Source: Ectopseudomonas oleovorans (GTDB lineage Bacteria > Pseudomonadota > Gammaproteobacteria > Pseudomonadales > Pseudomonadaceae). From it: a DNA stretch of 59,055 nt. The notes under the pieces are model-generated. The model had not been told where the DNA came from. It saw only the letters and a list, made by a program, of their open reading frames with translations, and searched no databases. Location: contig NZ_QASO01000070.1 in assembly GCF_003052605.1 (NCBI RefSeq), positions 12,755 to 71,809 on the forward strand. The letters run 5' to 3'. This document shows, one piece after another, positions 35,350 through 45,679 of the stretch. The position numbers were made by a program, and so were the translations under genes. How positions within the stretch are numbered: position 1 is the stretch's first letter; each line of letters starts with the position of its first letter.

Positions 35350-35444
35350 CGTCTGCCCTCACAGTTTCGTGAGCAAACTTTGCATAGCGCTATGCCACGC
35401 CTCGGCGCCCCAGTAGCATCGGTGTTCTGCATAAGGAGCCAACG

Positions 35445-36362
35445 ATGCGAACCAAACTCGATGCCTGTCTCGACTCGGTCAATCAGGTATTGCTGGGCAA
35501 AGAGGCGCAGGTGCGCCTGGCCCTGACCTGCCTGCTGGCGCGTGGTCACCTGCTGATCGAAGACCTGCCGGGCATGGGCAAGACCACTCTCAGCCATGCC
35601 CTGGCGCGCGTGCTGGGGCTGAGTTTCCAGCGTATTCAGTTCACCTCCGACCTGTTGCCGGGCGACATTCTTGGCACCTCGGTGTTCGACAAGGACAGCG
35701 GGCAGTTCGTCTTTCATCCGGGACCGATCTTTGCCGAGTTGGTGCTGGCCGATGAAATCAACCGCGCCACGCCGAAGAGTCAGAGCGCGCTGCTCGAAGC
35801 CATGGAAGAAGGGCAGGTGACCATCGAGGGCGCGACCCGGCCACTGCCCGAGCCGTTTTTCGTGATCGCCACGCAGAACCCGGTCAGCAGTGGCGGCACC
35901 TTCGCCTTGCCCGAATCCCAGCTCGATCGTTTTCTTATGCGTCTTTCGCTGGGCTATCCGGCGCAAGCTGCGGAACGGGCGTTGCTGCTGGGCGATGCCC
36001 GGCGCGATCTGCTGCCGCGTATGGAATCCATTCTCGACCATGCCGAACTGGCCCGCCTGCAGGCGCAAGTGCCGAAGGTACGCGCCAGCGATGCCCTGGT
36101 CGACTATGTGCTGCGTCTGGTCGAGGCCACGCGCAGCCAGCCGCAGTTCGCCTGGGGCCTGTCGCCGCGTGCCAGTCTGGCGCTGTTGGCGGCGGCACGG
36201 GCCTGGGCCTTGCTGGCCGAGCGTGATTATGTGATCCCCGAAGACGTGCAGGCCGTACTGCCCTCGGTGGTTGGCCATCGCCTGCGCGAGCGCGCCGACC
36301 CGGCTGGCCATGGCGGCGGCAGCCTGGTGCAATGGCTGCTGCGTGAAGTGCCGGCGCTCTGA
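35445..36362 (+). CDS. MoxR-family AAA+ ATPase
   Basis: A 305-aa ATPase. Walker A is DLPGMGKTTL (about residues 40-49), Walker B VLADEINRATPKSQSALLEA (about 101-120), and the sensor region VIATQNPVSSGGTF follows. MoxR proteins act as chaperones, usually with VWA- or DUF58-domain partners; a DUF58 gene follows with a 1-bp overlap. AAGGAG precedes the start. It forms an operon with the DUF58 and transglutaminase genes, as in the tgpA cluster of P. aeruginosa. Confidence 0.9.
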   Translation: MRTKLDACLDSVNQVLLGKEAQVRLALTCLLARGHLLIEDLPGMGKTTLSHALARVLGLSFQRIQFTSDLLPGDILGTSVFDKDSGQFVFHPGPIFAELVLADEINRATPKSQSALLEAMEEGQVTIEGATRPLPEPFFVIATQNPVSSGGTFALPESQLDRFLMRLSLGYPAQAAERALLLGDARRDLLPRMESILDHAELARLQAQVPKVRASDALVDYVLRLVEATRSQPQFAWGLSPRASLALLAAARAWALLAERDYVIPEDVQAVLPSVVGHRLRERADPAGHGGGSLVQWLLREVPAL

Positions 36363-37315
36363 TGCGTGCCGCGTTGAAGCCGCTCTGGCAGCGCTGGCTG
36401 GCCAGGCGCATTCCGCCAGCGGCCAGCGTGCGTTTGAACCAGCGGCGTATCTTCATCCTGCCCAGCCGCGTGGGGGGCGCATTTGCCGTGGCGCTGCTGC
36501 TGATGCTGCTGGTGGGCATCAATTACCAGAACAGCCTGGCCTATGGCCTGACTTTTCTACTGATGGCGGTGTTCGTCGTCACCATTCTGCACACCTACCG
36601 CAACCTGGCCGGGCTGGTGCTCAAGGCGGGTGGCGGCGCAGCGGTGTTCGTCGGCGAGCAGGCGTGTTTTCGCGTGCGCCTGGAAAGCCGCGAGCGCGAG
36701 CACCAGGCCATCGCGCTCGGTTGGCCGCCAGCCGAGCTGATGCTGCGTGATGTGCCGCGCCAGGGGCAGACCGAAGTGGATTTGAGCCAGCCCGCCGTGA
36801 GACGTGGCTGGCTGCGACCCGAGCGTCTGAGGGTGGAAAGCCGTTTCCCGCTGGGCTTGCTGGTGGCCTGGAGCTGGGTCGATCTGGATCAGGCGGTGCT
36901 GGTCTACCCGCGGCCGTTGGAGGGGGAGCTGCCGTTGTCGGCGGGCCTGGACGACGAGGAGGAAGAGGGCATGCGTGCCCGCGGCCAGGGTGCCGATGAT
37001 TTCCAGGGGCTGCGCGAGTATCAGCCGGGGGACTCGAAACGGCGCCTGGACTGGAAAGCCTATTCACGTGGACAGGGCCTGCTGGTCAAGGATTTCGCCA
37101 TGCTCAGCGGCCACGATCTATGGTTGGACTTCGACAGCCTGGGTGGCGACAGTGAAACGCGCCTTTCGCTGCTCTGTCATTGGGTGCTGCAGTTATCACA
37201 GCGTCAGCAGGCCTTCGGTCTGCAACTGCCGGGGCAGGTGATTGCCCCGGATTATGGCGAGGGCCACCGCGATGCCTGCCTGCGTGCCCTGGCGCTGTTC
37301 GGAGCGCGCGCATGA
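36362..37315 (+). CDS. DUF58 membrane protein
   Basis: A 317-aa protein with two N-terminal membrane helices (about residues 38-80) and a C-terminal DUF58 domain. The signature is LREYQPGDSKRRLDWK followed by LLVKDF. DUF58 proteins have a VWA-like fold and work with MoxR ATPases. The start overlaps the moxR stop by 1 bp, and the stop overlaps the start of the transglutaminase gene by ATGA. Confidence 0.86.
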   Translation: MRAALKPLWQRWLARRIPPAASVRLNQRRIFILPSRVGGAFAVALLLMLLVGINYQNSLAYGLTFLLMAVFVVTILHTYRNLAGLVLKAGGGAAVFVGEQACFRVRLESREREHQAIALGWPPAELMLRDVPRQGQTEVDLSQPAVRRGWLRPERLRVESRFPLGLLVAWSWVDLDQAVLVYPRPLEGELPLSAGLDDEEEEGMRARGQGADDFQGLREYQPGDSKRRLDWKAYSRGQGLLVKDFAMLSGHDLWLDFDSLGGDSETRLSLLCHWVLQLSQRQQAFGLQLPGQVIAPDYGEGHRDACLRALALFGARA

Positions 37316-39297
37316 GCAGCCTGCCGGGTATCCCGCGTATTGCTCTGATCTGGTTGCTGGTCGCCCAGGTGCTGGTGATCGTGCCGCATCTGCTGCATTT
37401 GCCGTTGTGGATGATCGCGCTGTGGCTGGGCGCAGCGGCCTGGCGCGTACAGATCTTTCGCATGCGTGCCCCTTATCCCGGTGGTTGGGTCAAGGGCGGG
37501 CTGATGCTGCTGGTGCTGGCCGGTATCCTGCTGTCGCGTGGCACGTTGGTCGGGCTGGATGCCGCCGTGGTGCTGCTGATCGCCACGTTCGTTCTGAAGT
37601 TGCTGGAGATGCGCACGCGACGTGATGCGCTGGTGCTGATTTTCCTCGGTTTCTTCTGCGTGGTGACCGCCTACCTGTTCGAGGACGGCATCCTCGCAGC
37701 GCTCTACAGTCTGTTGCCGGTCACTGCCTTGCTGGCTGCCCTGGTTGGATTGCAGCACAGTGGTTTCGCCGAACGCCCCTGGCCGACCCTGCGCCTGGCC
37801 GGTGGGCTGCTGCTGCAGGCGATACCGCTGATGGTGCTGCTGTTCGTCTTCTTCCCGCGCATGGGGCCGTTGTGGTCGCTGCCACTGCCCAGTGATAAGG
37901 GCGTTACCGGGCTGTCGGACAGCATGGAACCGGCCGATATCGCCGAACTCAGTCGCTCCCCGGCCTTGGCCTTTCGCGCCAGCTTCGAAGGTGACGTGCC
38001 GCCGCGCGAACAACTGTACTGGCGCGCCCTGACACTGGAGCGTTTCGATGGCCGGCGCTGGTCGCAGTCCGGTTACGCTGATGTACCCGTCGCGCCGCAG
38101 TGGAGCAAGGCCGGCGAACCGCTCGATTACAGCATCATCATGCAGCCCAGCGGTAAGCGCTGGCTGTACGCGCTGGATGTCGGCGAGATGGCGCAGGACA
38201 GCGGGCGGATGATGAACGACTTCCGTTGGCAGAGACTGCGTCCGGTGGATCGGCCCCTGCTGTACCAGGTGCGTTCCTGGCCGGAGGCCATGCGGGAGGC
38301 GCAGGCCGAACCGCCAGGTATCCGGCAGGCGCTGCAATTACCCGAGCAGGGCGACCCGCGCAGTCGCGCCTGGGCGGCTGCACTGAAGGAGCAGTATCCG
38401 CAGAGCGACGCATTAGTGGCGGCAGTGCTGCAGCATTTTAACCGTGAACCCTACGTCTACACACTGCGCCCGCAGCCTCTGGGCAGCGACAGCATCGACG
38501 ATTTCCTGTTCAACACCCGGCGTGGTTTTTGCGCGCACTATGCCGGCGCCATGACCTTCGTGCTGCGTGCCGCGGGTATTCCCGCGCGGGTGGTGGCCGG
38601 TTATCAGGGCGGCGAGCTCAATCCCAATGGCAACTACATCCAGGTCCGTCAGTTCGACGCCCATGCCTGGGTCGAGTACTGGCAGCCGGGCCGTGGCTGG
38701 CGCAGCGTCGATCCGACTTTTCAGGTAGCACCGGAGCGTATCGAGCAAGGGCTGGAAGAGGCCTTGGCCGAGGAGGATGGTTTTCTCGACGATCAACCCT
38801 TCTCGCCACTGCGCTACCGCGAGCTGGCCTGGCTCAATCAGCTGCGCATGAGCTGGGAGAATCTCAATTACGGCTGGCAGCGCTGGGTGCTGGGGTACCA
38901 GGGCGAGCAGCAGCTGAAACTGCTGCAGAACTGGTTCGGCAGCCTCGATTGGCAGCGTCTGGCGCTCGTTCTGGTGGGCACCGGAGCGCTTCTGATTGGC
39001 CTGCTGGCGCTGTGGTTGCTCAAGCCCTGGCAACAGCGGCCTGATCCGCAACGCCAGGCGTTTCGCAAGTTCGAGCGGCTGTTGGCGCGCCATGACGTGC
39101 GCCGGGAAGCGGGTGAGGGCGCACGCTCCTTCGCGTTGCGCGCGGCGCGGCAGTTGCCCGAGCAGGCGGAGCAGATCGAGACATTTGCCCGATGCTTCGA
39201 GCAGCAGCGCTATGCCGGCGGGCCCGCGTCGCGTGATGCCCTGCGGCAGGCATTGAGTGATTTGCGCAGAGCATTACCCTGGCGCCTGTCGCGTTAG
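37312..39297 (+). CDS. tgpA: Transglutaminase-like membrane protein TgpA
   Basis: A 661-aa inner-membrane protein. About five or six N-terminal helices (DUF3488 region, about 10-190) precede a periplasmic transglutaminase domain with the Cys-His-Asp triad in GFCAHYAGAMTF, FDAHAWVEYW and WRSVDPTF. One more membrane helix (about 550-575) and a DUF4129-type cytoplasmic tail follow. P. aeruginosa TgpA, of similar size, is reported to be essential. The ATG at 37312 overlaps the DUF58 stop. The three-gene operon suggests a cell-envelope assembly machine whose substrate is unknown. Confidence 0.88.
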   Translation: MSSLPGIPRIALIWLLVAQVLVIVPHLLHLPLWMIALWLGAAAWRVQIFRMRAPYPGGWVKGGLMLLVLAGILLSRGTLVGLDAAVVLLIATFVLKLLEMRTRRDALVLIFLGFFCVVTAYLFEDGILAALYSLLPVTALLAALVGLQHSGFAERPWPTLRLAGGLLLQAIPLMVLLFVFFPRMGPLWSLPLPSDKGVTGLSDSMEPADIAELSRSPALAFRASFEGDVPPREQLYWRALTLERFDGRRWSQSGYADVPVAPQWSKAGEPLDYSIIMQPSGKRWLYALDVGEMAQDSGRMMNDFRWQRLRPVDRPLLYQVRSWPEAMREAQAEPPGIRQALQLPEQGDPRSRAWAAALKEQYPQSDALVAAVLQHFNREPYVYTLRPQPLGSDSIDDFLFNTRRGFCAHYAGAMTFVLRAAGIPARVVAGYQGGELNPNGNYIQVRQFDAHAWVEYWQPGRGWRSVDPTFQVAPERIEQGLEEALAEEDGFLDDQPFSPLRYRELAWLNQLRMSWENLNYGWQRWVLGYQGEQQLKLLQNWFGSLDWQRLALVLVGTGALLIGLLALWLLKPWQQRPDPQRQAFRKFERLLARHDVRREAGEGARSFALRAARQLPEQAEQIETFARCFEQQRYAGGPASRDALRQALSDLRRALPWRLSR

Positions 39298-39369
39298 CGA
39301 CCATTGGTCACTTGTTTGAGTGGGGGCCGGGTTGTTAGCTTGATGCATCGTCGTTTGGGAGGATCGAGC

Positions 39370-40140
39370 ATGAGCGATTTCATCGAACATTGTTTGGGGC
39401 GTGTCCTGGCTCTGCAGGTGCGGCTGTATGCCTGCCAGGCGCGGTTGGCTGACTGCACTGACACCGAGGCCTTGCACGACCTGCGCATCGCCCTGCGGCA
39501 ATTGCGCAGCCTGTTGCGTCCGCTGCGCGGTTTGCCGGCTGTGGATGCTCTGGAGCAGGGAGCCGCAGTGCTGGGCCGCCTCAGTGGGCCGCTGCGTGAT
39601 CGTGAGGTGTTGGTGGCCGAGCTGACGCGTCTGGGCCTGGTGCATCTGGCGCCTGCCGATGAAGCGCAGCGCGCCGCAGGTTACGTCGCCATTGCCAGCA
39701 GTCGCGAGTTGGCCGACCTGATGCTGTTGCTCGACGGCTGGCCGGCGAATTGGCGTGAAGCTGCCAGGCAAGGCCAATTGAACGATGTGGACAAGCGCAT
39801 CCGGCGCCGCCTGCGGCACCAGCAACGACAACTGGCCCGCGCGTTACGCGATCCGGCGCATGACCGCCATCGCCTGCGCCTGCTGATCAAACGTGTGCGC
39901 TACGCTGCTGAAACCTACCCGGCACAAAGTCGTTTGAGCAAGGCGGCGCAGCTCAGGCTCAAACGTGCGCAAAGCGCCCTTGGCGACTGGCACGATCACC
40001 TGCAATGGCTGGCGCAGGCCGATGCGCTGGCGTCGCTGGGCCCTTGCCGGGCAATCTGGCTGCAGGCTCAGCAGGCGGCCGAGCAACGTGCTGATGGAGC
40101 CTTGCTGGCACTGTATGGCGATTTTCCCAGCGTGGAATAA
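39370..40140 (+). CDS. CHAD-domain protein
   Basis: A 256-aa all-helical CHAD (conserved histidine alpha-helical) protein. The hallmark is HDLRIALRQLRSLLRPLR (about residues 38-55) and a second HRLRLLIKRVRYAAETY (about 175-191), each with the His and basic residues that bind polyphosphate or metals. The ATG at 39370 follows GGGAGGATCGAGC. It lies 72 bp behind tgpA and may belong to the same unit. A polyphosphate-associated role is inferred from the family. Confidence 0.85.
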   Translation: MSDFIEHCLGRVLALQVRLYACQARLADCTDTEALHDLRIALRQLRSLLRPLRGLPAVDALEQGAAVLGRLSGPLRDREVLVAELTRLGLVHLAPADEAQRAAGYVAIASSRELADLMLLLDGWPANWREAARQGQLNDVDKRIRRRLRHQQRQLARALRDPAHDRHRLRLLIKRVRYAAETYPAQSRLSKAAQLRLKRAQSALGDWHDHLQWLAQADALASLGPCRAIWLQAQQAAEQRADGALLALYGDFPSVE

Positions 40141-40246
40141 GGCGACATTTTCGCCGCAAATATGACCGAATAAGCATCCTCGCGGGCTATCGTTCAGTTG
40201 CCACCATCCCCTAAGATCGTCGCCATCAATGAATGCCGAGGTGCGT

Positions 40247-41044
40247 ATGATCTTTTCCGAAATGCTCGAAGCGGTGCGCCGCGATGCCGATGCCGTGGTG
40301 ATCCCGGCCGAATGGGGGCAGGGGCGCGCCAGTTTCGGCGGTCTGGTGGCGGCTCTGGCGTTCGAGGCGATGCGCGCCAAGGTGCCGCAGGACCGGCCGG
40401 TGCGCTCGTTGGCCATCACCTTCGTCGGGCCGGTGGCGCCGGATGTTCCTGTAAGTTTCCAGGCCGAGGTGCTGCGCGAGGGCAAGGCGGTCAGCCAGAT
40501 GTCCCTGCGTGCAGTTCAGGATGGCCAGGTGGTGACCGTGGTTCAGGGCAGTTTTGGTGCATCGCGTTCCTCGGCGATTGCCGTGGAGGCGCTTGCCGCA
40601 CCGCAGATTACGCCGGTCGAGCAGTGCCAGGAGTTGCCCTACGTGCGCAATGTCACGCCGGAGTTCACCCGCTTTCTGGCCATGCGTTGGGGGATTGGCG
40701 GCATGCCTTTCAGCAACACGCCGTCGCGGCAGATGGGCGGCTGGGTGCGCTTGCGCGGTGAGCTCGAGCCACAGGCCCTCAGCGAGGCGCATGTGCTGGC
40801 ACTGGTCGATGCCTGGCCGCCAGCGGTATTGCCGTATCTGAAAAGCCCTGCGCCGGGCAGCTCGCTGACCTGGACCATCGAGTTCGTCCAGCCGCTACAC
40901 ACCCTCAACAGTGAAGACTGGTGCCTGTATCGCGCGGACATCGAACATGCCCGCGATGGTTACGGGCATGTGGCGGCGGCGATGTGGACACCTGCAGGCG
41001 AGCTGATCGCCTTGAGCCGGCAGACCGTGACCGTCTTTGCCTGA
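40247..41044 (+). CDS. Thioesterase-family protein (double hot-dog, TesB-like)
   Basis: A 265-aa acyl-CoA thioesterase-like protein with two hot-dog halves. The N-terminal segment WGQGRASFGGLVAALAFEAM resembles the TesB/4HBT_3 family (FGGxxAAQAL). The C-terminal half contains the conserved SLTWTIEFVQPLH. Two starts are possible: 40229 (MNAEVRM) and 40247 (MIFSEML), and GAGGTG upstream favours the latter. Substrate unknown. It is convergent with the Mpo1-like gene, almost without a gap. Confidence 0.8.
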   Translation: MIFSEMLEAVRRDADAVVIPAEWGQGRASFGGLVAALAFEAMRAKVPQDRPVRSLAITFVGPVAPDVPVSFQAEVLREGKAVSQMSLRAVQDGQVVTVVQGSFGASRSSAIAVEALAAPQITPVEQCQELPYVRNVTPEFTRFLAMRWGIGGMPFSNTPSRQMGGWVRLRGELEPQALSEAHVLALVDAWPPAVLPYLKSPAPGSSLTWTIEFVQPLHTLNSEDWCLYRADIEHARDGYGHVAAAMWTPAGELIALSRQTVTVFA

Positions 41045-41045
41045 T

Positions 41046-41408
41046 TCAATGGCGCCGACGTTGGCGCCAGGCGCGCCACCACGCGCCGCTGAAAAGAAAG
41101 CGCGGGAACGTCACGCACTGCTCCAGCAGTAGGCGCTTCACCGCATCGCCCTTGCTGGCGAAGGGCTCAACGGGTTGTTGTTCCAGTCTGTGGCCGTGAG
41201 CTTGCAGCGCCAGGGCGGCGATCAGGCCGATGCTGCCCAGCGCCAATGGCACGAACCGCAGATTCCACAGGCCGATCAGCAGCAGTATCAGCGACAGTAG
41301 AAAGAGCGGCACGGCGATCAGGTGCAGCAGCAGATTGGTGGGATGCCGATGCTGGCTGGCGTAATGGCGCCATTGCCAGGCCAGCAGGTTGGGGTGACGT
41401 TTGCTCAT
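41046..41408 (-). CDS. Mpo1/YGL010w-like (DUF962) membrane protein
   Basis: A 120-aa protein with two strong hydrophobic hairpins (about residues 28-70). The N-terminal HYASQHRHPTNLLLHLIAVP carries the His residues conserved in the DUF962 family, in which yeast Mpo1 is a dioxygenase of 2-hydroxy fatty acids. Whether the bacterial relative has that activity is unknown. The ATG at 41408 has GGAG upstream. Confidence 0.75.
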   Translation of the reverse strand: MSKRHPNLLAWQWRHYASQHRHPTNLLLHLIAVPLFLLSLILLLIGLWNLRFVPLALGSIGLIAALALQAHGHRLEQQPVEPFASKGDAVKRLLLEQCVTFPRFLFSGAWWRAWRQRRRH

Positions 41409-41510
41409 GGCACGCTCCTCGACTCGATGAAGCGAGTCTAGGAGCGCCGCCCATGCAGAGCGAATTGCTCCTGGCTATGGCGCAGATAGGCTTATGTCTA
41501 AACGGCGCCG

Positions 41511-42974
41511 TTATAGGCGCAACTGGCGTATGGCCTTGTTCAGCTCGCCTGCCAGCTGGGCGAGTTGCTGACTGGTGGCGGCCGACTCGAGGGTTTGCCC
41601 GACGGTCTGTTCGGTGACGTCACGGATGCCCACCACCGAGCGGCTCATTTCTTCGGCCACCTGGCTCTGCTGTGTGGCGGCCACGGCGATCTGTGTATTG
41701 CTGTCGCGCATCAGCGCCACGGCGGCGGTGATCGCCGCCAGCGACTCGCCGGCTTCTTGCGCCAGTTGTACGCAATGGTTGGCGTTCTCCGAGCTTTCGC
41801 GCATGAACTCCACGGCGTCGCGGGTGCCGCCCTGCAGGTTGCCGATCATCTGGGTGATTTCGTCGGTGGACTCCTGCACGCGCTTGGCCAGGTTGCGCAC
41901 CTCGTCGGCGACCACGGCGAAGCCGCGGCCCATTTCACCGGCGCGGGCGGCCTCGATGGCGGCATTGAGGGCGAGCAGGTTGGTCTGTTCGGCGATGCCG
42001 TGAATCACTCCGACCACGCGGCTGATGTGCTGGCTGTCTTCGGCCAGGCGCTCGATGCTGGCGGCGCTCTGGCGCACACCTTGCGACAGGGCTGCGATGG
42101 ATTGCTCGACCCGTTCGACCACCTGCTGGCCTGCGCGCGCTAGCTGATCGGCATTGAGCGACTGATCGCGGGTGGTGCCAGCGTGATCGGCGATATGCTG
42201 CACGGTCGCCGACATCTCGTTGATCGCGGTGGCAGCCTGATCGGTTTCACTTTGCTGGCTGAGCATGCCTTGGCGCACCGCCCCCATGCGCTCGGCCATA
42301 TCGCGGGTGCCACTGTTCAGCTCGCCAGCCACCTGGCCGACGGTGCCGACCACGCGCTGATAGCCGGCTTGCATGGCGTTGAAGGCGGCGGCCATCTGGC
42401 CGACCTCGTCACGGCTGCTCAGTGGGACGCGCAGGGACAGGTCGCCGCTGCGCTCGGCTTGCAGTATCACGTCCTTGAGGGTGTTGAGATGGCTGAGCAG
42501 AAAGCGGATCAACAGCTGCGAAGCAGCCAGCAGCAACAGCATCAACACGGCGACTGCGACGGCATAGGTCAGCGCGTGCTGGGCGAACAGGTCGAGCAGG
42601 CTGGGCGCGCGCGCCATGACCGCCAGGGTGCGTCCATCGCTGAGGGTGACGCGCTGCGCGCCGATCACCGGCGAGTCGCCGAACCGGGCGTCATGCTGCA
42701 CGGCCTGCCAGCCACTGGCGTCGGGGCCACCTTGAGCACCTGGCAGGCTGCCGTTGCCCACCTGGATGTTGCTCGAACTGGGCAGTGCCGCCTGCTGCGG
42801 CCACTGCTGGAGCAGGCGCGCCTGCGCGATTGCAGCCTGCTTGGCATCGGCGCTGCGTGCCTGCTGTTCGGTATGCAGGGCGAACAGCACCAGCATCAGA
42901 CTGATGACGAAGGCAACGGCATTGACCGCCCAGAATTTGTACTTCAGAGAAAGATCGCTGATCCAGGCGCCCAT
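41511..42974 (-). CDS. Methyl-accepting chemotaxis protein
   Basis: A 487-aa chemoreceptor: TM1 about residues 14-33, a short periplasmic region of about 90 residues, TM2 (about 132-152), HAMP, then the signalling domain with [20 protein letters not shown] and [18 protein letters not shown] start it at 42974 ([15 protein letters not shown]); the frame extends 28 codons upstream without a ribosome site. The small sensor domain is unlike the other two MCPs of this window, so a different signal is expected. It ends near 41511 and is preceded by tatD on the same strand. Confidence 0.87.
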   Translation of the reverse strand: MGAWISDLSLKYKFWAVNAVAFVISLMLVLFALHTEQQARSADAKQAAIAQARLLQQWPQQAALPSSSNIQVGNGSLPGAQGGPDASGWQAVQHDARFGDSPVIGAQRVTLSDGRTLAVMARAPSLLDLFAQHALTYAVAVAVLMLLLLAASQLLIRFLLSHLNTLKDVILQAERSGDLSLRVPLSSRDEVGQMAAAFNAMQAGYQRVVGTVGQVAGELNSGTRDMAERMGAVRQGMLSQQSETDQAATAINEMSATVQHIADHAGTTRDQSLNADQLARAGQQVVERVEQSIAALSQGVRQSAASIERLAEDSQHISRVVGVIHGIAEQTNLLALNAAIEAARAGEMGRGFAVVADEVRNLAKRVQESTDEITQMIGNLQGGTRDAVEFMRESSENANHCVQLAQEAGESLAAITAAVALMRDSNTQIAVAATQQSQVAEEMSRSVVGIRDVTEQTVGQTLESAATSQQLAQLAGELNKAIRQLRL

Positions 42975-43058
42975 GCTGTTGTTATCCGTCTCGCTGCGTT
43001 CGCTATTGGCCAAGTGCCAGCAGTATGCATCGGTACACAGCCAGGGTCTTGACGCCAA

Positions 43059-43886
43059 TCAATACTCTTGCGTCGAGTCTTCGACTATGGCTGGCATATC
43101 GAAGAACGCTCGCGCACAGGCTGTGGTCTGTGCCGCCAGGGTTTCCTCGCTTTGCCCGCGGTGCAACGCCACCTCGCGCAGCACCTCGCCGAGAAAGGCA
43201 GGCTCGTTACGCCCGCTCTTGGGCTTTGGCCGCAGGCTGCGCGGTAACAGGAAGGGCGCATCGGTCTCCAGCATCAGGCGCTCGCCGGGGATATCCTTGA
43301 GCAGCGGATGCAGGTGCGTACCGCGACGTTCGTCGCAGACCCAGCCGGTGATGCCGATATGCAGGTCGAGATCGAGATAGGCATAGAGTGCAGAGCGTTC
43401 GCCAGTAAAGCAGTGCACCACGGCCGCTGGCAGTCGGTCACGATAGTCATGCAGGATTTCCAGCAGGCGCTGGCTGGCTTCGCGTTCATGCAGAAACACC
43501 GGTATCTGCAACTCGACGGCCAGGGCCAGTTGTTCCTCCAGTGCTTTTTCCTGCGCCGGGCGTGGCGAGAAGTCGCGATCAAAATCCAGTCCGCATTCGC
43601 CTACGGCGCGCACTTGTGGCTCGGCCAGTAACGCCTTGAGCGTGCGGCTGCTGGCGCCATTCCACGAGCTTGCATCGTGCGGGTGAACTCCGGCGGTGCT
43701 AAATAGGCGCTGGCCGCTGCTATCCAACTGTCGGCAAAGTGCGAGGCTGGCCTCGCTTTCATTCAGACTGGTGCCGGTCAGCACCAACTGACACACCCCG
43801 GCTGCATAGGCGCGTTCGAGCAGCGCCTCGGCCTGCACCGCGAGGCTGGGGTGGGTGAGATTGACGGCAATATCGATGAGTTGCAT
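43059..43886 (-). CDS. TatD-family metal-dependent hydrolase
   Basis: A 275-aa TIM-barrel hydrolase. Metal-binding elements are [11 protein letters not shown] (N-terminal HxH position modified to NLTH), the Glu in [11 protein letters not shown], His in VFLHEREAS, His in VVHCFTGE and Asp in [10 protein letters not shown]. Family members are Mg-dependent DNases or D-aminoacyl-tRNA deacylase-like proteins. Note the first metal motif, usually DxHxH, reads NLTHPS here, as is common in the YcfH/TatD subgroup. Confidence 0.83.
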   Translation of the reverse strand: MQLIDIAVNLTHPSLAVQAEALLERAYAAGVCQLVLTGTSLNESEASLALCRQLDSSGQRLFSTAGVHPHDASSWNGASSRTLKALLAEPQVRAVGECGLDFDRDFSPRPAQEKALEEQLALAVELQIPVFLHEREASQRLLEILHDYRDRLPAAVVHCFTGERSALYAYLDLDLHIGITGWVCDERRGTHLHPLLKDIPGERLMLETDAPFLLPRSLRPKPKSGRNEPAFLGEVLREVALHRGQSEETLAAQTTACARAFFDMPAIVEDSTQEY

Positions 43887-44159
43887 GGTGCCACCTGTTG
43901 AACGCGAGGGGGCAGAATAGCAGATGCTATCCGTTCGTCAGGAAGTCGATTTAAAACAATAAGTTGGTCGCTGTTTTTAAGGTTGATGCAAGGTTGTGGG
44001 GTGGCGCGGCAGCGCTCTGCTGTGCCAATCTCCGCGCCCCTGCCGCCCTTGGAGCTTGTTTGGCGGGTATACGGTCAGTAGCCGCCTGTCGCGCATCGGC
44101 GTACAGCAGCCACCAACCGGATGAGGCTTCGGCGGTCTACCGCCTTCCCTGGAGAGTCG

Positions 44160-45551
44160 ATGTCGCGATTGCTGCTGATCCTGTGCCTACTGGCTGCGCT
44201 GCCGTTGTCGGTCAGTGCGCGCGTGGCCGGCCCGCCGGAGGTCGGCAGTCAGGCCCGCAGTGCGCGCGATCTGCCGACGATTCGCAGCAGTGGTGAGCTA
44301 CGGGTGCTGGTCAATCAGAGCCGCAACAGCTCGGGCTCGGTCAAGGGCCAGAGCATTGGCGTCGAATATCACCGCCTACGGGCGTTCGAGCAGTACCTCA
44401 ACCGCAATGCCCGAGATGGTCGCAGCCTCAGACTGAAGATCATCCCCAAAGCCAAGGATCAGTTGCTTGGCGCATTGCAGCGCGGCGAGGGCGATCTGGT
44501 TGCGCCCGGCGAACTGCTCAATGTGCGCACCGGGCATGATGTCAGTGCCAGTACGGCGATTCGCCGCGAAGTACCGCTGGTGCTGGTGTCGAAGCAGGGT
44601 AACCGGCATTACCGCAGCCTCGAACAGCTGGCCGGGCGTAGTCTTTCATTGCCAGCGGGTAGCGCCGTGGGTGACGCGCTACGGTTGATCAACCAGCAAC
44701 TGGCTGAGCGCAAACTGCCGCCCATCGTGGTCGAGTGGGTCGACCCCAGCCTGGCCGTCGAAGATGTACTGGAAATGGTCCAGGCCGGCATCTTCGAGCG
44801 TACTGCGGTGGAGCTGCCGATCGCCGAACGTTGGGCCAAGGTGATGCCCAAGTTGCGCGTCGACAAGCATCTGGTCCTGGCACGTGATGGCGACATGAAA
44901 TGGTTCATGCGCCCCGATGCGCCGATGCTACGAGCCAGTATCGACCGTTTCTTCAGCAGCTATCAGAGCCCGGCCGACCAGGATGCGGCGTTCCAGCGTG
45001 TCTATCGCCGCTTATACAAGGTGCATTCGCCGCTGGGGCGCACTGAACGACAGCGTCTGGAGAAGGTGCGCCCGGTGCTGCAGCAGCATGCCGAGCAGCA
45101 GGGTTTCGATTGGCTGATGCTGGCTGCGCTGGCATTCAAGGAGTCGACGTTGAACCCATCGGCGCGCGGCGCCAGCGGCGCGACCGGGCTGATGCAGATC
45201 ACCCCGGCGGCAGCGCGTAGCGTCGGGGTGAGCAACATTCAGAACCTCGACGGTAACGTCCAGGCCAGCAGCAAGTACCTGGCGATGATCCGCCGCAACT
45301 TCTTCAACAGCCCGCAGCTCAACGAGCGCGAGCGCATGGCCTTCGTCCTGGCTGGCTACAACCTGGGGCCGCAGCGGGTGCAGAGCCTGCGCGCCGAGGC
45401 TCGCAGGCGTGGCCTCAATCCCAATCAGTGGTTCTTCCAGGTCGAACGTGTGGCCATGGAGCAGATGGGCATGGGCGTGGTGAGTTATGTGAATGCGGTG
45501 AATAAGTACTACCTTGCTTATGACCGTGAGCGCTATCTGCTCGAACCGTAA
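44160..45551 (+). CDS. MltF-like lytic transglycosylase with solute-binding domain
   Basis: A 463-aa periplasmic or outer-membrane protein: a signal peptide (about 1-20), an amino-acid-binding-type domain (about 40-260; SSGELRVLVNQSRNSSGSV start) and a C-terminal SLT transglycosylase domain (about 295-440). The catalytic Glu is in LAFKESTLNPSARG, and GATGLMQITPAAA follows. The architecture is that of MltF. It cleaves peptidoglycan glycan strands to give 1,6-anhydromuropeptides. The ATG at 44160 follows GGAGAG; the frame extends 13 codons upstream. There is no lipobox cysteine. Confidence 0.87.
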   Translation: MSRLLLILCLLAALPLSVSARVAGPPEVGSQARSARDLPTIRSSGELRVLVNQSRNSSGSVKGQSIGVEYHRLRAFEQYLNRNARDGRSLRLKIIPKAKDQLLGALQRGEGDLVAPGELLNVRTGHDVSASTAIRREVPLVLVSKQGNRHYRSLEQLAGRSLSLPAGSAVGDALRLINQQLAERKLPPIVVEWVDPSLAVEDVLEMVQAGIFERTAVELPIAERWAKVMPKLRVDKHLVLARDGDMKWFMRPDAPMLRASIDRFFSSYQSPADQDAAFQRVYRRLYKVHSPLGRTERQRLEKVRPVLQQHAEQQGFDWLMLAALAFKESTLNPSARGASGATGLMQITPAAARSVGVSNIQNLDGNVQASSKYLAMIRRNFFNSPQLNERERMAFVLAGYNLGPQRVQSLRAEARRRGLNPNQWFFQVERVAMEQMGMGVVSYVNAVNKYYLAYDRERYLLEP

Positions 45552-45679
45552 AGGCAGCGTCTGACGGCCAAGTAGATATTTATTTATTCGATATTAATTG
45601 CCGGTTTTTTGCTGTTTTTTAATCGAGTGCATTGGATATTCTGTGCGCCATCAACTCCACACACGAAGGAAGGGTTGTA

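Noticed and set aside
43027..43052. Possible FliA promoter before the MCP at 42974 (minus strand: TCAA-N14-ACCGATGC)
   Set aside because: Spacing is 14 rather than 15 bp and the -10 part matches poorly; not convincing.
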